Assembly (NCBI RefSeq): GCF_900114495.1
Contig: NZ_FOZI01000002.1
Span: forward strand, 1,054,001-1,118,000
Direction: 5' to 3'
DNA: 64,000 bases
Origin: Dyella sp. OK004
Lineage (GTDB): Bacteria > Pseudomonadota > Gammaproteobacteria > Xanthomonadales > Rhodanobacteraceae
Below are positions 1-9,295 of the stretch, piece after piece. The position numbers and the translations under genes were made by a program. The number at the start of each line of letters is the position of its first letter. Position 1 is the stretch's first letter. Below the pieces are notes generated by a model. That model was not told the DNA's origin. It searched no databases and saw only the letters and a list, made by a program, of their open reading frames with translations.

Positions 1-1149
1 CTGCGCATCGCCAGCTGGCAGGCCAAGTCGGAAGGCTGGCTGGCCGAGCACATGCTGATCGTAGGCATCGAGAACCCGCAGGGCGAAACGCATTACGTCG
101 CCGCCGCATTCCCCTCGGCTTGCGGCAAGACGAACCTTGCCATGCTGATTCCGCCGGACGGTTATCGCAAGGATGGCTGGAAGGTGTGGACCGTAGGCGA
201 CGACATCTGCTGGATGCGCCCCGGTGCGGATGGCCGTCTATACGCGATCAACCCTGAGGCCGGCTTCTTCGGCGTGGCCCCGGGCACTAGCGACAGCAGC
301 AATCCGAACGCGCTGGCCAGTATTGCGCGCGACACCATCTTCACCAATGTCGCTGTGACCGCCGACAACCAGCCCTGGTGGGAAGGCCTGCCCGGCACGC
401 CGATCACCGATTGGCAGGGTCGTCCGTACGACGCAGCGAACGGTCCGGCGGCACATCCGAATTCTCGCTTCACGGTAAGCGCAAAGCAGTGCCCGACCTG
501 GTCGCCCAAGGCCGAGGACGCGCAGGGCGTGCCGATCAGCGCCATCGTATTCGGCGGCCGCCGCCCGTCGCTGGTGCCGCTGGTGTTCGAGGCGCGTGAC
601 TGGGCACACGGTGTGCTGGTCGGCGCCGCGATGGGTTCGGAGACGACCGCCGCCGCTACCGGTGCGGTCGGCGTGCTGCGCCGTGACTCGATGGCGATGA
701 AGCCGTTCTGTGGCTATCACTACGGCGACTACTTCAAGCACTGGCTGTCGTTCGATCAGGCCGGCGCGAAGCTACCGAAGATTTTCCACGTGAACTGGTT
801 CCGCAAGGGCAAGGACGGCAAGTTCCTGTGGCCTGGTTTCGGAGACAACCTGCGCGTGCTTGAGTGGATGATCGCCCGCGTAAAGGGCACGGCCGAAGGT
901 CAGGTGACGCCAATCGGCACGCTGCCCGCCAAGGGCGAGCTGCGTCTCGATGGCCTGGATCTCAACGCTGCCACGCTTGAAGAACTGCTCGAGGTGGACC
1001 ACAGCGGCTGGCAGGCCGAGCTCGATGCCATCGGCGATTACTTGCACAGCTTCGGCGCACGCATGCCCAAGCACCTGCACGACGAACAGCAACGCGTAGC
1101 CAAGGCCATCGCCGCGGCAGAGCCGCGCCGCGAAGCGGTCGCCTCCTGA
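1..1149 (+). CDS. pckG: Phosphoenolpyruvate carboxykinase (GTP), 5' end outside window
   Basis: GTP-dependent PEP carboxykinase converts oxaloacetate to phosphoenolpyruvate in gluconeogenesis (cytosol). The frame is open from base 1, before the first ATG at 52, so the N-terminal part of this roughly 600-residue family lies outside the window. Visible hallmarks are the kinase loop [16 protein letters not shown], the GDDICWM region just after it, and the downstream stretch [14 protein letters not shown] followed by [13 protein letters not shown], typical of the GTP (not ATP) enzyme. The gene ends at a TGA followed by a clear terminator hairpin, so it is probably monocistronic or the last gene of its unit. 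Family assignment is secure; only the start is unknown. Confidence 0.96.
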   Translation: MRIASWQAKSEGWLAEHMLIVGIENPQGETHYVAAAFPSACGKTNLAMLIPPDGYRKDGWKVWTVGDDICWMRPGADGRLYAINPEAGFFGVAPGTSDSSNPNALASIARDTIFTNVAVTADNQPWWEGLPGTPITDWQGRPYDAANGPAAHPNSRFTVSAKQCPTWSPKAEDAQGVPISAIVFGGRRPSLVPLVFEARDWAHGVLVGAAMGSETTAAATGAVGVLRRDSMAMKPFCGYHYGDYFKHWLSFDQAGAKLPKIFHVNWFRKGKDGKFLWPGFGDNLRVLEWMIARVKGTAEGQVTPIGTLPAKGELRLDGLDLNAATLEELLEVDHSGWQAELDAIGDYLHSFGARMPKHLHDEQQRVAKAIAAAEPRREAVAS

Positions 1150-1158
1150 TGCTGTCCA

Positions 1159-1190
1159 CGTGGCCGGACTGCAATGGTCCGGCCACGCTT
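1159..1190 (+). terminator. Rho-independent terminator after pckG
   Basis: Perfect 11-bp stem (cgtggccggac at 1159-1169 with its complement at 1177-1187), 7-nt loop, followed by CTTTGTTTCT. It starts ten bases after the pckG stop codon. Confidence 0.75.
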
Positions 1191-1276
1191 TGTTTCTATC
1201 TTCTCTAAACCCTGCCGCACACAGGCGCATCTAAGCTGGCAAGATGATCAGCGCCTGCCTCGCCACCGGAAGCTCC

Positions 1277-1825
1277 ATGTCGCCTGCCCCCGCCGCAGAA
1301 TCCGACGACGCGGATGATGTGCGCGCGGCCGCCGCCGGGGACCGCTCCGCTTTCCAGCGGCTGTACCGGCAACACGTGGACCGCGTTTACGGCGCGGTTT
1401 ACCGGCTGGCCGGCTACGACCATGCGCGCGCCGAAGATCTCACCCAGGACGCCTTCGTGCGCGCCTGGCAGAAGCTCGAGGGATTCCGCCACGAGAGCAG
1501 CTTCGGCACCTGGCTGTACCGGCTTGCGGTGAACCTGGCGCTGATGGACATCCGCTCGCGCGGCTCAGACCCGGTCAGCATGATGGACGAGGACAGCCTG
1601 CCCGAGCACGGCGAAACCCCGTTCTGCGCGGCCGAACGCGAAGAACTGGAACGCGCCATCGGGCGTTTGCCACCGCGGGCCCGGGCCGTGCTGGTCTTGC
1701 ACGACATCGAAGGCTGGCGGCATGAAGACATCGGCGTCGAGCTCGGCATGGCCGTCGGCTCGTCGAAAGCGCAACTGCACCGCGCACGCGGTCTGCTGCG
1801 GAAAGTTTTAGGAGAAGCGTCATGA
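1277..1825 (+). CDS. ECF-subfamily RNA polymerase sigma factor
   Basis: Small sigma-70 family factor with region 2 (FQRLYRQHVDRVYGAVYRL, then EDLTQDAFVRAWQKLE, and FGTWLYRLAVNLALMD) and region 4 (LPPRARAVLVLHDIEGW, then GSSKAQLHRARGLLRK). No region 3 and about 182 residues, the normal ECF size. An in-frame ATG at 1244 would add 11 residues; I prefer 1277 because GGAAG precedes it. The stop overlaps the next start (ATGA at 1822), so it is translationally coupled to a small membrane protein and then a DUF4097 protein. This order suggests an envelope-responsive sigma factor with its regulator and a target. The signal sensed cannot be read from sequence. Confidence 0.9.
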   Translation: MSPAPAAESDDADDVRAAAAGDRSAFQRLYRQHVDRVYGAVYRLAGYDHARAEDLTQDAFVRAWQKLEGFRHESSFGTWLYRLAVNLALMDIRSRGSDPVSMMDEDSLPEHGETPFCAAEREELERAIGRLPPRARAVLVLHDIEGWRHEDIGVELGMAVGSSKAQLHRARGLLRKVLGEAS

Positions 1826-2259
1826 ACGAACTCGAATGGCACCGCCAGATGCGCGCCCTGCGCGAACCGGTGTCGCCGCGCCGCGATCTGTGGCCGGACA
1901 TCGCAGCCGCCCTGGATGCCGACGCAGGCGTACAGACTCCGACGGCGCGTGCGTCGCGCCGCCAGGCCTGGTTGCTCGCCGCCGGTTTCGCCGGCCTCTC
2001 CCTGCTCGCCGGCAGTCTTAACTTGCAGCTGCAACGAACACAGCACCCCGCGGCACCGGCCACCGATCTCGCCAGCGTCGATCACTGGAAACCCACCGAT
2101 CCGCGCCTGGCCGGCGCCGCAGTGGAGCTGGACGCGGCTCGCATGGAACTACAACAGGCCATTCAGCAGGCACCGCATTCGCCCGCGCTGCAGCGCCTGC
2201 TCGACCGTACCGAGAAGCGGCAATTGCAATTGCGTCAGATGGAAAACCAGGCAGGCTGA
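1822..2259 (+). CDS. Single-pass membrane protein coupled to ECF sigma factor (possible anti-sigma factor)
   Basis: 145-residue protein whose start codon overlaps the sigma factor stop (ATGA). A cytoplasmic N-terminus of about 50 residues (contains REPVSPRRDLWPDIAAAL) precedes one hydrophobic segment (about 51-70, WLLAAGFAGLSLLAGSL); the remaining 75 residues are polar, helical and Gln/Leu-rich. Topology and coupling match anti-sigma factors of ECF operons, but no HxxxCxxC zinc motif is present and I do not recognise a named family. Function as an anti-sigma factor is inferred from position and topology only. Confidence 0.75.
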   Translation: MNELEWHRQMRALREPVSPRRDLWPDIAAALDADAGVQTPTARASRRQAWLLAAGFAGLSLLAGSLNLQLQRTQHPAAPATDLASVDHWKPTDPRLAGAAVELDAARMELQQAIQQAPHSPALQRLLDRTEKRQLQLRQMENQAG

Positions 2260-2276
2260 GTCACCGGAGCACACTC

Positions 2277-3179
2277 ATGAAAACCGCACGTTACATCCCT
2301 CTCCTGCTGGCTTTGTCGATCGGCCAGGCCCTGGCCGATACACCCATCAACCTCAGCCATGACGCCAGCCCCAACGTTCGCGTGGACGTCAGCAACGTCA
2401 AGGGCGCAGTGAACATCACGGCGTGGGACCGCAATCAGGTGCAGGTCACCGGGCGACTCGGCGATGGTGCCAGGCCGATGAGCATCGAGGGCACCAACAG
2501 CAATCTTTCGATCAAGGTGGAGCCGCTGGGTAAATCCGGCTGGTTCAACTGGAACAGCGACGCCTCCATGGGCAGCAGCTCGCTGGACGTGCGCGTGCCC
2601 AAGGGCGCCTCGCTCGATGTGGAAGTGGTGAGCGCACCGGCCGGCATCGATGGCATCGACGGTGGCACGATCAAGGTCAATTCGGTGAGCGGCAAGGTGC
2701 GCATCAATGCGCGCTCGCCATCGGTCGAGGCGGAAGCCGTCAGTGGCAGCGTCGAGCTAGCCGGCCACGCGGACAAGGTGAATTTGCAAACGGTGAGCGG
2801 TGACATCCTTGCACCATCGGTGGGGCAGGAGGCCGAGCTGCAGACGGTGTCAGGACGCATCCGCGTGAACGGTGGCCCGTGGAAGCGGCTGAACCTCAGC
2901 ACGGTTTCCGGCGATGTGCAGGTGTCCGGCGGCGCCGCGTCGGGCGGCAGCCTGGATGTGGACAGCATGAGTGGCGACGTGCAGCTGCAGGTGCCCGGCA
3001 ACCTTTCCGCGGTCATCCACGCCAGCAGCTTTAGCGGCGACCTGCGCAGCGATTTCGGTACGCCGCGGAAGGTGGAGCATGGCCCGGGTTCCGAACTGGA
3101 CACGACAGCCGGCAGCGGCAGCGGCCGCATCAAGATCGAGACCTTCAGCGGCGACCTGCGCATCCGCCGACAAGACTGA
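2277..3179 (+). CDS. Exported DUF4097-type beta-strand repeat protein
   Basis: Signal peptide at residues 1-21 (LLLALSIGQALA then D). The rest is a right-handed beta-repeat protein: units of the type VSGDVQ, VSGRIRVN, MSGDVQLQV and FSGDLR recur every 18-22 residues from about residue 125 to the end, as in DUF4097 (bactofilin/adhesin-like putative beta-helix) proteins. GGAG (in ccggagcacactc) precedes the ATG. It is the third gene of the ECF unit, 17 bp after the membrane protein, and is followed by a strong bidirectional terminator. DUF4097 proteins are frequently linked to ECF or LiaFSR-type envelope-stress systems; the biochemical function is not established. Confidence 0.85.
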   Translation: MKTARYIPLLLALSIGQALADTPINLSHDASPNVRVDVSNVKGAVNITAWDRNQVQVTGRLGDGARPMSIEGTNSNLSIKVEPLGKSGWFNWNSDASMGSSSLDVRVPKGASLDVEVVSAPAGIDGIDGGTIKVNSVSGKVRINARSPSVEAEAVSGSVELAGHADKVNLQTVSGDILAPSVGQEAELQTVSGRIRVNGGPWKRLNLSTVSGDVQVSGGAASGGSLDVDSMSGDVQLQVPGNLSAVIHASSFSGDLRSDFGTPRKVEHGPGSELDTTAGSGSGRIKIETFSGDLRIRRQD

Positions 3180-3194
3180 TGCCACCATCCGCAC

Positions 3195-3234
3195 AAACAA
3201 AGACGCCGTCGCTCAAGCGACGGCGTCTTTGTTT
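3195..3234. terminator. Bidirectional Rho-independent terminator
   Basis: Perfect 18-bp inverted repeat (3195-3212 with 3217-3234, loop TCAA). The ends of the stem are A-rich on the left and T-rich on the right, so it can terminate the DUF4097 operon on the plus strand and the converging exported protein on the minus strand. Confidence 0.85.
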
Positions 3235-3250
3235 ATCAAACCTGCGGGAT

Positions 3251-4168
3251 TCAGAGATCCTGGTGATATTGCACGTAGGGCGTACGCGACTGGTCCGGCT
3301 CCGGTCCCGCCGGCGTATTCACCGCGTTGCCGGAAGACCACACATTCTGCGCGCCGATGCTCAACTGACCCTGCCACGGCAGACGCACCGTCACGCCGAG
3401 ATCGATGCTGCTCCAGCGACGATCCCCATTGAGAGGAGAGCCCGGAATCCCCGCGGTGGGCTGCATCACACGGCCGACCACGCCACCGCTCAGCGGACCG
3501 CGATCAACGCCGAAGCTCAATGCCTTCTGGTCCAGCGTATTGATGCCCAGCACGTTGCCAGGCAACAGGCGAACGCGACCGACGCTGGCACCGAGGTCGA
3601 TGCCGCTCTTGCTGTCCAGCGCCACTCGGCCACGCGCATTGAGCTGCGCGCTGCTATCGAAGCCACTCAGGCCATTGACGCCCGGGCCGCCACCAGGAAG
3701 CAGTCGCGGCAACGTTGAATTATTTGGTGTGCTGTTCGCACCGACGCTGAGGCCCAAGCTATAGCGGCCATCGTCATATGTGGCGCCCACTTCGCTACCG
3801 ATCACGCGCGGCACGCGACTATTGACCCAGGTGTGCTCACTGACGCCCACATGCGCCTGCAGATTGGAACCGAGCCCGTAGGTCAGGTCGGTGGACATCG
3901 CATTTGCCGCGTCCACCACGCTGAACTGCAACGGCCCATCGTTGCGCTTGGTGCCGGCGAAGCTGTTGTTGTCCGCCTTCAGCGCCAGCCAGCGACCGTC
4001 AGTACCGCGCCATAGCGGCACCGCCACGCCAGGACCAACCTGAGCAACCTGATCGGGCTTCTGCGTCAGCAGGCGGTTGGCCAGCTCATGCGTATCGCCG
4101 GCCAGCGACTGCCCTGCCGCGACAAGCGGCATCAGCAGAATCGGCATGGCTAGCAGCAAACGGCGCAT
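3251..4168 (-). CDS. Exported protein of unknown function, outer-membrane-like beta-strand pattern
   Basis: 305 residues with a signal peptide (MRRLLLAMPILLMPLVAAGQSLAG, cleavage near residue 19-24). The mature part alternates short amphipathic beta strands with Gly/Asn-rich turns (for example STDLTYGLGSNLQAHVGVSE, GATYDDGRYSLGLSVGA, DLGASVGRVRLLPGN, SSIDLGVTVRLPWQGQLSIG). This looks like an outer-membrane beta-barrel or porin-like protein, although the C-terminus (VQYHQDL) lacks the usual terminal aromatic residue. I do not recognise the family. It converges on the DUF4097 operon and stands alone on its strand; the 150 bp upstream are shared with the divergent cyclic-di-GMP gene. Confidence 0.75.
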   Translation of the reverse strand: MRRLLLAMPILLMPLVAAGQSLAGDTHELANRLLTQKPDQVAQVGPGVAVPLWRGTDGRWLALKADNNSFAGTKRNDGPLQFSVVDAANAMSTDLTYGLGSNLQAHVGVSEHTWVNSRVPRVIGSEVGATYDDGRYSLGLSVGANSTPNNSTLPRLLPGGGPGVNGLSGFDSSAQLNARGRVALDSKSGIDLGASVGRVRLLPGNVLGINTLDQKALSFGVDRGPLSGGVVGRVMQPTAGIPGSPLNGDRRWSSIDLGVTVRLPWQGQLSIGAQNVWSSGNAVNTPAGPEPDQSRTPYVQYHQDL

Positions 4169-4449
4169 GATCAGGAAATACCGTAAGTCCGGTAAATAAC
4201 AGGTGGAGGCCAGTACCCGCTCCCCGTGGGTTCGGGCGAGTAAAAGCCTAGCACATTTTACTTTTTACTAACACCCCTCCCAGGCCGGCATTTCAGTGAT
4301 CCAACCCTCAGAATCGCTTGGGTTTTAGTCCCCGAAAAACGCCCCCTGGAGCCGGCAGGAATCCTCTGGCGCCCAGCGACAACACTGAACAGAGACGATA
4401 TAAAGGCGCATCTGACATATCTCGCTTTGCATGGACCGGTCCGCACTGG

Positions 4450-7353
4450 ATGAGTTCAGCACCTACCAGCAGCGCCCTCACGCCCCGGCCCGCGGATTTA
4501 CAAACCGCGGCCTTGCATACGGCTGTCGAAGGATTGTTCCGCGCTACTGACTCAGCCTGCGTCCTCGAAGTCTGTGAAGCGGTGATCCAGGCCCTCGGTA
4601 TCCAAGGAACCCTGCACTGGCGCCTGCTGGACGCCTCTTCCGAACCTGAGCCCGACATCCCGCAACATCTGGACCTGGCCGAAGACCCCCAGGGCCTGCG
4701 CATGCTGGTGCTGCAGCTTCCAGGGGACCCGCTACCGGAACACCTAGGTGACCAGCTGAGTTGGCTGGGCCGACTGGCCTCCTCGCGCCTGCGTCAGCTG
4801 GCCGAGACCTCCCGGCTGTACGAAGCGATCTCCCGACTGGCCATGGCCGAACGCTTGCAGCGCGCGCTGTATGCCATCGCTGACCAGGCCAGCACCGAGC
4901 ACAACATGGCCGAGATGATGCACTCGCTGCACGCCATCCTCGGTAGCCTGATGTACGCGGAGAACTTCTACATCGCGCTGTACGACGCCGCCACCGACAG
5001 CGTGCGCTTTCCGTACTACGTGGACACCATGGACAAGGATCCGCCCGCGCCCGATCAGAGTGTGCCGCTGCAGGACATGCGCCATAGTCTCACCTGGAAT
5101 CTGCTGCAGAGCGGCCAGCCCATCATGGGATCGGTGGATGAACTGGCTCGCCAGTTCAGCGGCCAGTTCGTGCTGCTGGGACCGGTCTGCGAGCACTGGC
5201 TGGGCGTGCCCCTGTTGCGCGACGGTCGCGTGATGGGTGGCATCGTGATGCAGAGCTATCGCGAAGATACGCATTACACCCAGCATGATCGCGAACTGCT
5301 GAGCTACGTCGCCAAGCATGTGCAGACGGCACTGGAGCGCCGCGAAGCCCATGCCGAACTGGAACGCCGCGTCACCAGCCGCACCGCCGCCCTTCGCGAA
5401 GCCAATCGCGTGCTGCGTCAGCAAGTACTCCAGCGCCAGCGCGGCGAACGGCTACAGGCGGCGTTGTTCCGCATCGCCGAACTGGCCAACGCCTCCGAGA
5501 GCCTGGAAAATTTCTACGCTGCCGTGCACCGTGTCATCGGCGGCCTGCTCTACGCGCGCAACTTCTACATCGCCCTGCTCGACGAAGAACCGAACCAGCT
5601 CACCTTCCCTTACTCGGTAGACGAATTCGATACCGTGCGCCTGCCCCGCTCGCATGGGCGCGGCCTCACCGAATACGTATTGCGCCACGGCAAGCCGCTG
5701 CTCGCCGCTCCCGAGGACATCGACCGGCTGCAGCGTGTGGGCGAAATCGGCCAGCACGGCTCACGCTCGGTTTGCTGGCTGGGCGTGCCACTGATCTGGG
5801 GCGAGCGCTCCATGGGTGTGCTGGCAGTGCAGAGCTATTCGCCCGAGCACACCTACGACGTGCGCGACCAGGAGTTGCTGACCTTCGTCAGTTATCACGT
5901 GGCCAACGCGCTGCAGCGCAAGCACACCACGGAATCGCTGAAACAGGCCTATGCGGGCCTGGAACGCCGCGTCACCGAACGCACGCGCGCGTTGGCGCTA
6001 GCCAACCGTGACCTGCGCGAACAGATCGCCGAGCGCGAACGCGTCGAGCGCCGCCTCAAATACGAAACCCTGCACGATTCGCTAACCGGCCTGCCCAATC
6101 GCACCTTGCTGCTGCAACGCCTGGAACAGGCCCTGCAGCGCTACCACGGCAACGCGCAGGATCTGTTTGCCGTGCTGTTCATCGACCTGGACCGCTTCAA
6201 GGTCATCAACGACTCGGTGGGTCATCTGGTCGGCGACGATCTGTTGTTCCAGGTCGGCGGCCGCATCCGCGCCTGCCTGAAAACCCGCGACGTGGTCGCG
6301 CGTCTCGGTGGCGATGAATTCGCTGTACTGGCCGAAGGCATCACCGATGCCAGAATGGCGCTGCTGATCGCCGAGCGCATCATCGCGGAATTGCAGACGC
6401 CGTTCCGCCTCGGCGCCAAGGAGATCTTCACCTCCGCCTCGATTGGTATCGCCCTGCCCGGCCCGCATTACCAGCGTCCCGAAGAACTGCTGCGCGACGC
6501 CGATGCAGCCATGTATCGCGCCAAGGACGAAGGCCGCCATCGCGCCGCCGTGTTCGACGATCGTCTGCGTCGCGAAGCATTGTCTCTGTTGGAAATGGAA
6601 GGCGACCTGCGACGCGCCCTGAGCCGCAACGAGTTCGTCCCGTTCTATCAGCCCATTGTGTCGCTGGAAGACGGTCGCACCGTCGGCTACGAAGCCTTAC
6701 TGCGCTGGCGTCACCCGGACCGCGGCCTGCTTACGCCCAGTGATTTTCTGGCTGTGGCAGAGGAAAGCGGCTGCTCCGAAAGCATCGACTGGCAGATCTT
6801 CGATCAAGTCTGCGCACAGGCCGAAGCGCTCGCCGGCAACGATGGCTTTGTCAGCATCAATGTTTCCGGCCGCCATTTCCGCTCGGCGGATCTGGATCGC
6901 CGCCTGCTCGACCTGCTCGAAGCCCACAAGCTGCCACCGCACTGCCTGCGCATCGAAGTTACCGAGCGCGCCTTGCTGGAAAACGCCTCGCAGGTGAAGC
7001 GCATTCTCGACACGCTGCGCGCCCACGGCGTTGGCATCGCGCTGGACGACTTCGGCACGGGTTATTCCTCGCTGAGCTACCTGCACCAATACCCGATCGG
7101 CACGCTCAAAGTGGATCGCTCATTCATCACCGAACTCCCACGCGAAGGCAGCCATAGCGTTGCGGTGGTGCGCGCCATTCAGGTATTGGCAGATTCGCTA
7201 CAGATGCAGGTGATCGCCGAAGGTATCGAAGAAGAAAGCCAGCGCGAGGCTTTGCTGCGCATCGGCTGCCGCTACGGCCAGGGCTTCCTGTTCGCGATTC
7301 CGCGCGCGGCGGACGTCTGGCTGCAGCGCGAATATCACTTCGCGCTGCCCTGA
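4450..7353 (+). CDS. GAF-GAF-GGDEF-EAL cyclic-di-GMP signalling protein
   Basis: Soluble sensor for cyclic-di-GMP turnover. Two GAF domains (coding bases about 4870-5340 and 5470-5930, sharing NFYIAL, the WLGVPL segment and a final VMQSY/AVQSY strand) are each followed by a coiled-coil linker (ELERRVTSRTAALREANR and GLERRVTERTRALALANR). Then come GGDEF (RLGGDEFAVL at 6301-6330) and EAL (YEALLRWRHP from 6688, EVTE, DDFGTGYSSLSYL). Both catalytic signatures are intact, so it may be bifunctional. The inhibitory RxxD position reads KTRD, so product inhibition may be weak. The frame extends upstream to a TTG at 4318, but the first ATG (4450) fits better. No membrane segment, so it should be cytoplasmic. 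Confidence 0.92.
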   Translation: MSSAPTSSALTPRPADLQTAALHTAVEGLFRATDSACVLEVCEAVIQALGIQGTLHWRLLDASSEPEPDIPQHLDLAEDPQGLRMLVLQLPGDPLPEHLGDQLSWLGRLASSRLRQLAETSRLYEAISRLAMAERLQRALYAIADQASTEHNMAEMMHSLHAILGSLMYAENFYIALYDAATDSVRFPYYVDTMDKDPPAPDQSVPLQDMRHSLTWNLLQSGQPIMGSVDELARQFSGQFVLLGPVCEHWLGVPLLRDGRVMGGIVMQSYREDTHYTQHDRELLSYVAKHVQTALERREAHAELERRVTSRTAALREANRVLRQQVLQRQRGERLQAALFRIAELANASESLENFYAAVHRVIGGLLYARNFYIALLDEEPNQLTFPYSVDEFDTVRLPRSHGRGLTEYVLRHGKPLLAAPEDIDRLQRVGEIGQHGSRSVCWLGVPLIWGERSMGVLAVQSYSPEHTYDVRDQELLTFVSYHVANALQRKHTTESLKQAYAGLERRVTERTRALALANRDLREQIAERERVERRLKYETLHDSLTGLPNRTLLLQRLEQALQRYHGNAQDLFAVLFIDLDRFKVINDSVGHLVGDDLLFQVGGRIRACLKTRDVVARLGGDEFAVLAEGITDARMALLIAERIIAELQTPFRLGAKEIFTSASIGIALPGPHYQRPEELLRDADAAMYRAKDEGRHRAAVFDDRLRREALSLLEMEGDLRRALSRNEFVPFYQPIVSLEDGRTVGYEALLRWRHPDRGLLTPSDFLAVAEESGCSESIDWQIFDQVCAQAEALAGNDGFVSINVSGRHFRSADLDRRLLDLLEAHKLPPHCLRIEVTERALLENASQVKRILDTLRAHGVGIALDDFGTGYSSLSYLHQYPIGTLKVDRSFITELPREGSHSVAVVRAIQVLADSLQMQVIAEGIEEESQREALLRIGCRYGQGFLFAIPRAADVWLQREYHFALP

Positions 7354-7362
7354 TCACAGCGG

Positions 7363-8301
7363 TTACTGCGCGGTATCCGGCGCACTCACACCGGGCTGGC
7401 TTAGCAACTGCTCGGCGTCGATACGATCGAAAGTGTAGCGCTGCGCGCAGAACTCGCAGATCACCTCGATCTCGCCATCGCGCGCTTCCAGAGTCGCCTC
7501 CACCTCATCGCGGCCGAGCGAGCGCAGCACGGCCTCCACACGCTCGCGCGAACAGCTACAACCGAAGGCGAGCGAGCGCGGCTCGAACAGACGCACCGAC
7601 TCGTCATGGAACAGGCGATACAACAACTGCTCCGGTGCCGTCGCCAGCATTTCTTCATTGCTCAGGGTGGCCGCCAGATGCAGGATGCGCGGCCATGCGT
7701 CTTCGTCTTCCACCGCATCGTGGCCACCTTCGCCTGGCAGCTTTTGCAACATCAGGCCCATGGCATGATCGCCATTCGCCGCCAACAGAATCTTGGCTGG
7801 CAGCTGTTCGGACTGGCTGAAATAGTTCTCCAGCGCGCCGATCAGATCCGGATGCTGCAAATCGACCAGACCCTGGTAGCGCTGTCCGCGCTCGGCGTGA
7901 CCGATGGTGATCGCCATGATGGCGTCAGGCAGCTTGGCCAGCTCCAGCGGATCAGGCAGCGGCTCGCTCCAGCGCGCCAGGCCACGCAGGCGCCCGTGAT
8001 CGTTGCATTCGGCGAACAGCAGGCGCAGCGCGCCGCTGCTCTTCAGCTCGATCGACAGCGCACCTTCCAGCTTGATATTGCCGGTCAGCAATGCGCTGGC
8101 CGTCAGCGACTGGCCAAGCAACGCACGCAGCGCCGGTGGATAGTCCGCACGGCTGGCCACTTCGCGCCACGCCGCGCCGAGTCGCACCAGCACGCCGCGC
8201 ACACCGGCTCGCTCGAGCAGAAAGCGGTGCAGCACGTCTTCAACAAGCACAGTTTCCACAGGATTCAACCTCACAAGCCAAGGCGCGATAGATGGGGACA
8301 C
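7363..8301 (-). CDS. hslO: Redox-regulated holdase chaperone Hsp33
   Basis: Hsp33 is a cytosolic chaperone switched on by oxidation of a C-terminal zinc centre. The four zinc cysteines are present as C248-x-C250 (FGCSCSRERVE) and C282-xx-C285 (VICEFCAQRYTF). N-terminal hallmarks include VLHRFLLERAGVRG and the segment LLTGNIKLEGALSI. The frame starts at a GTG (8301); downstream GTGs near 8274 and 8262 are alternative starts, since the family core begins near EDVLHRF. It converges tail-to-tail with the cyclic-di-GMP gene and is divergent from mtgA. Confidence 0.93.
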   Translation of the reverse strand: MSPSIAPWLVRLNPVETVLVEDVLHRFLLERAGVRGVLVRLGAAWREVASRADYPPALRALLGQSLTASALLTGNIKLEGALSIELKSSGALRLLFAECNDHGRLRGLARWSEPLPDPLELAKLPDAIMAITIGHAERGQRYQGLVDLQHPDLIGALENYFSQSEQLPAKILLAANGDHAMGLMLQKLPGEGGHDAVEDEDAWPRILHLAATLSNEEMLATAPEQLLYRLFHDESVRLFEPRSLAFGCSCSRERVEAVLRSLGRDEVEATLEARDGEIEVICEFCAQRYTFDRIDAEQLLSQPGVSAPDTAQ

Positions 8302-8481
8302 CCAGGGCCAGGCGCAAGCGCCGTTTCAACGGCAACGGTCTCGCAAGGACCGCGACGGGGGTCGCCGTAGCACCGACGGCCGGGAAAGATCCGGAGTGTA
8401 TGCCAATCCCCGGCCCGACCGCTGGCGATCGCCCCGGGGCCACGACATTTATACTGCCGCGACTTCCCAGCCATTGCCCTC

Positions 8482-9222
8482 ATGCGCCAACGACGCCCTC
8501 TGCCCACCCGCCTGCTGCGTTCACTCGCGATCCTCGTGCTGTCGTGGTTCGCGCTCAGCTGGCTAGTGGTACTGGTGTTCCGTTTTGCGCCGCCATGGAC
8601 ATCGGCCGTGATGATGGAGCGCCAGCTGAGCGCATGGATCCATGGCGAGAAGGATTTCCAGCTGCGCCATCGCTGGGTACCGTGGTCGCAGGTCTCTCCC
8701 TACGTGCCCATGGCGATGGTGGCTGGTGAGGATCAGAAATTCCCGTTCCACCACGGCTTCGACTTCGACTCCATCCAGGATGCGATGGACGCCGCCGATG
8801 AAGGCAAGCGGCTGCGCGGCGCCAGCACCATCAGCCAACAGACGGCGAAGAACCTGTTCCTGTGGAATGGCCGCAGCTTCGTGCGCAAGGGGCTGGAAGC
8901 GTATTTCACTGTACTGATCGAGCTGACCTGGCCCAAGCAGCGCATCCTCGAGGTGTACATGAACATCGCCGAGCTCGGCGATGGCATTTATGGCGTGGCA
9001 GCGGCCAGCGACGCGTTTTACCGCACACCACCATCGCGCCTGAGTGCTGCGCAAGCGGCGCGGCTGGCTGCGGTGCTACCCAATCCCCAGCGCTTCCGGG
9101 TCGATCGCCCAAGTCCCTACGTGCTCGGGCGCGCCAACTGGATCCAGCAGCAGATGGGGCAACTGGGCGGCCCGGGCTATTTGCAAGGCAACCAGGAAGC
9201 ACAGGTACATCGTCAGCGCTGA
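8482..9222 (+). CDS. mtgA: Monofunctional biosynthetic peptidoglycan transglycosylase
   Basis: GT51 enzyme polymerising lipid II into glycan strands at the periplasmic face of the inner membrane. One N-terminal membrane anchor (residues about 11-33, SLAILVLSWFALSWLVVLVF) is followed by the GT51 domain with the motif EDQKFPFHHGFD (catalytic Glu in the ED pair), then RGASTISQQTAKNLFLW, WPKQRILEVYMNIAELG and YGVAAASDAFY. No transpeptidase domain; 246 residues is the normal MtgA length. It is divergent from hslO, with about 180 bp for promoters between them. Confidence 0.95.
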   Translation: MRQRRPLPTRLLRSLAILVLSWFALSWLVVLVFRFAPPWTSAVMMERQLSAWIHGEKDFQLRHRWVPWSQVSPYVPMAMVAGEDQKFPFHHGFDFDSIQDAMDAADEGKRLRGASTISQQTAKNLFLWNGRSFVRKGLEAYFTVLIELTWPKQRILEVYMNIAELGDGIYGVAAASDAFYRTPPSRLSAAQAARLAAVLPNPQRFRVDRPSPYVLGRANWIQQQMGQLGGPGYLQGNQEAQVHRQR

Positions 9223-9295
9223 AGGCGCGGCCCTGGCGCTCGCTGACTTGCGGGTACTCCGCTAGCATGCGCCGATTGTTTTTACGGTCCTGCCG

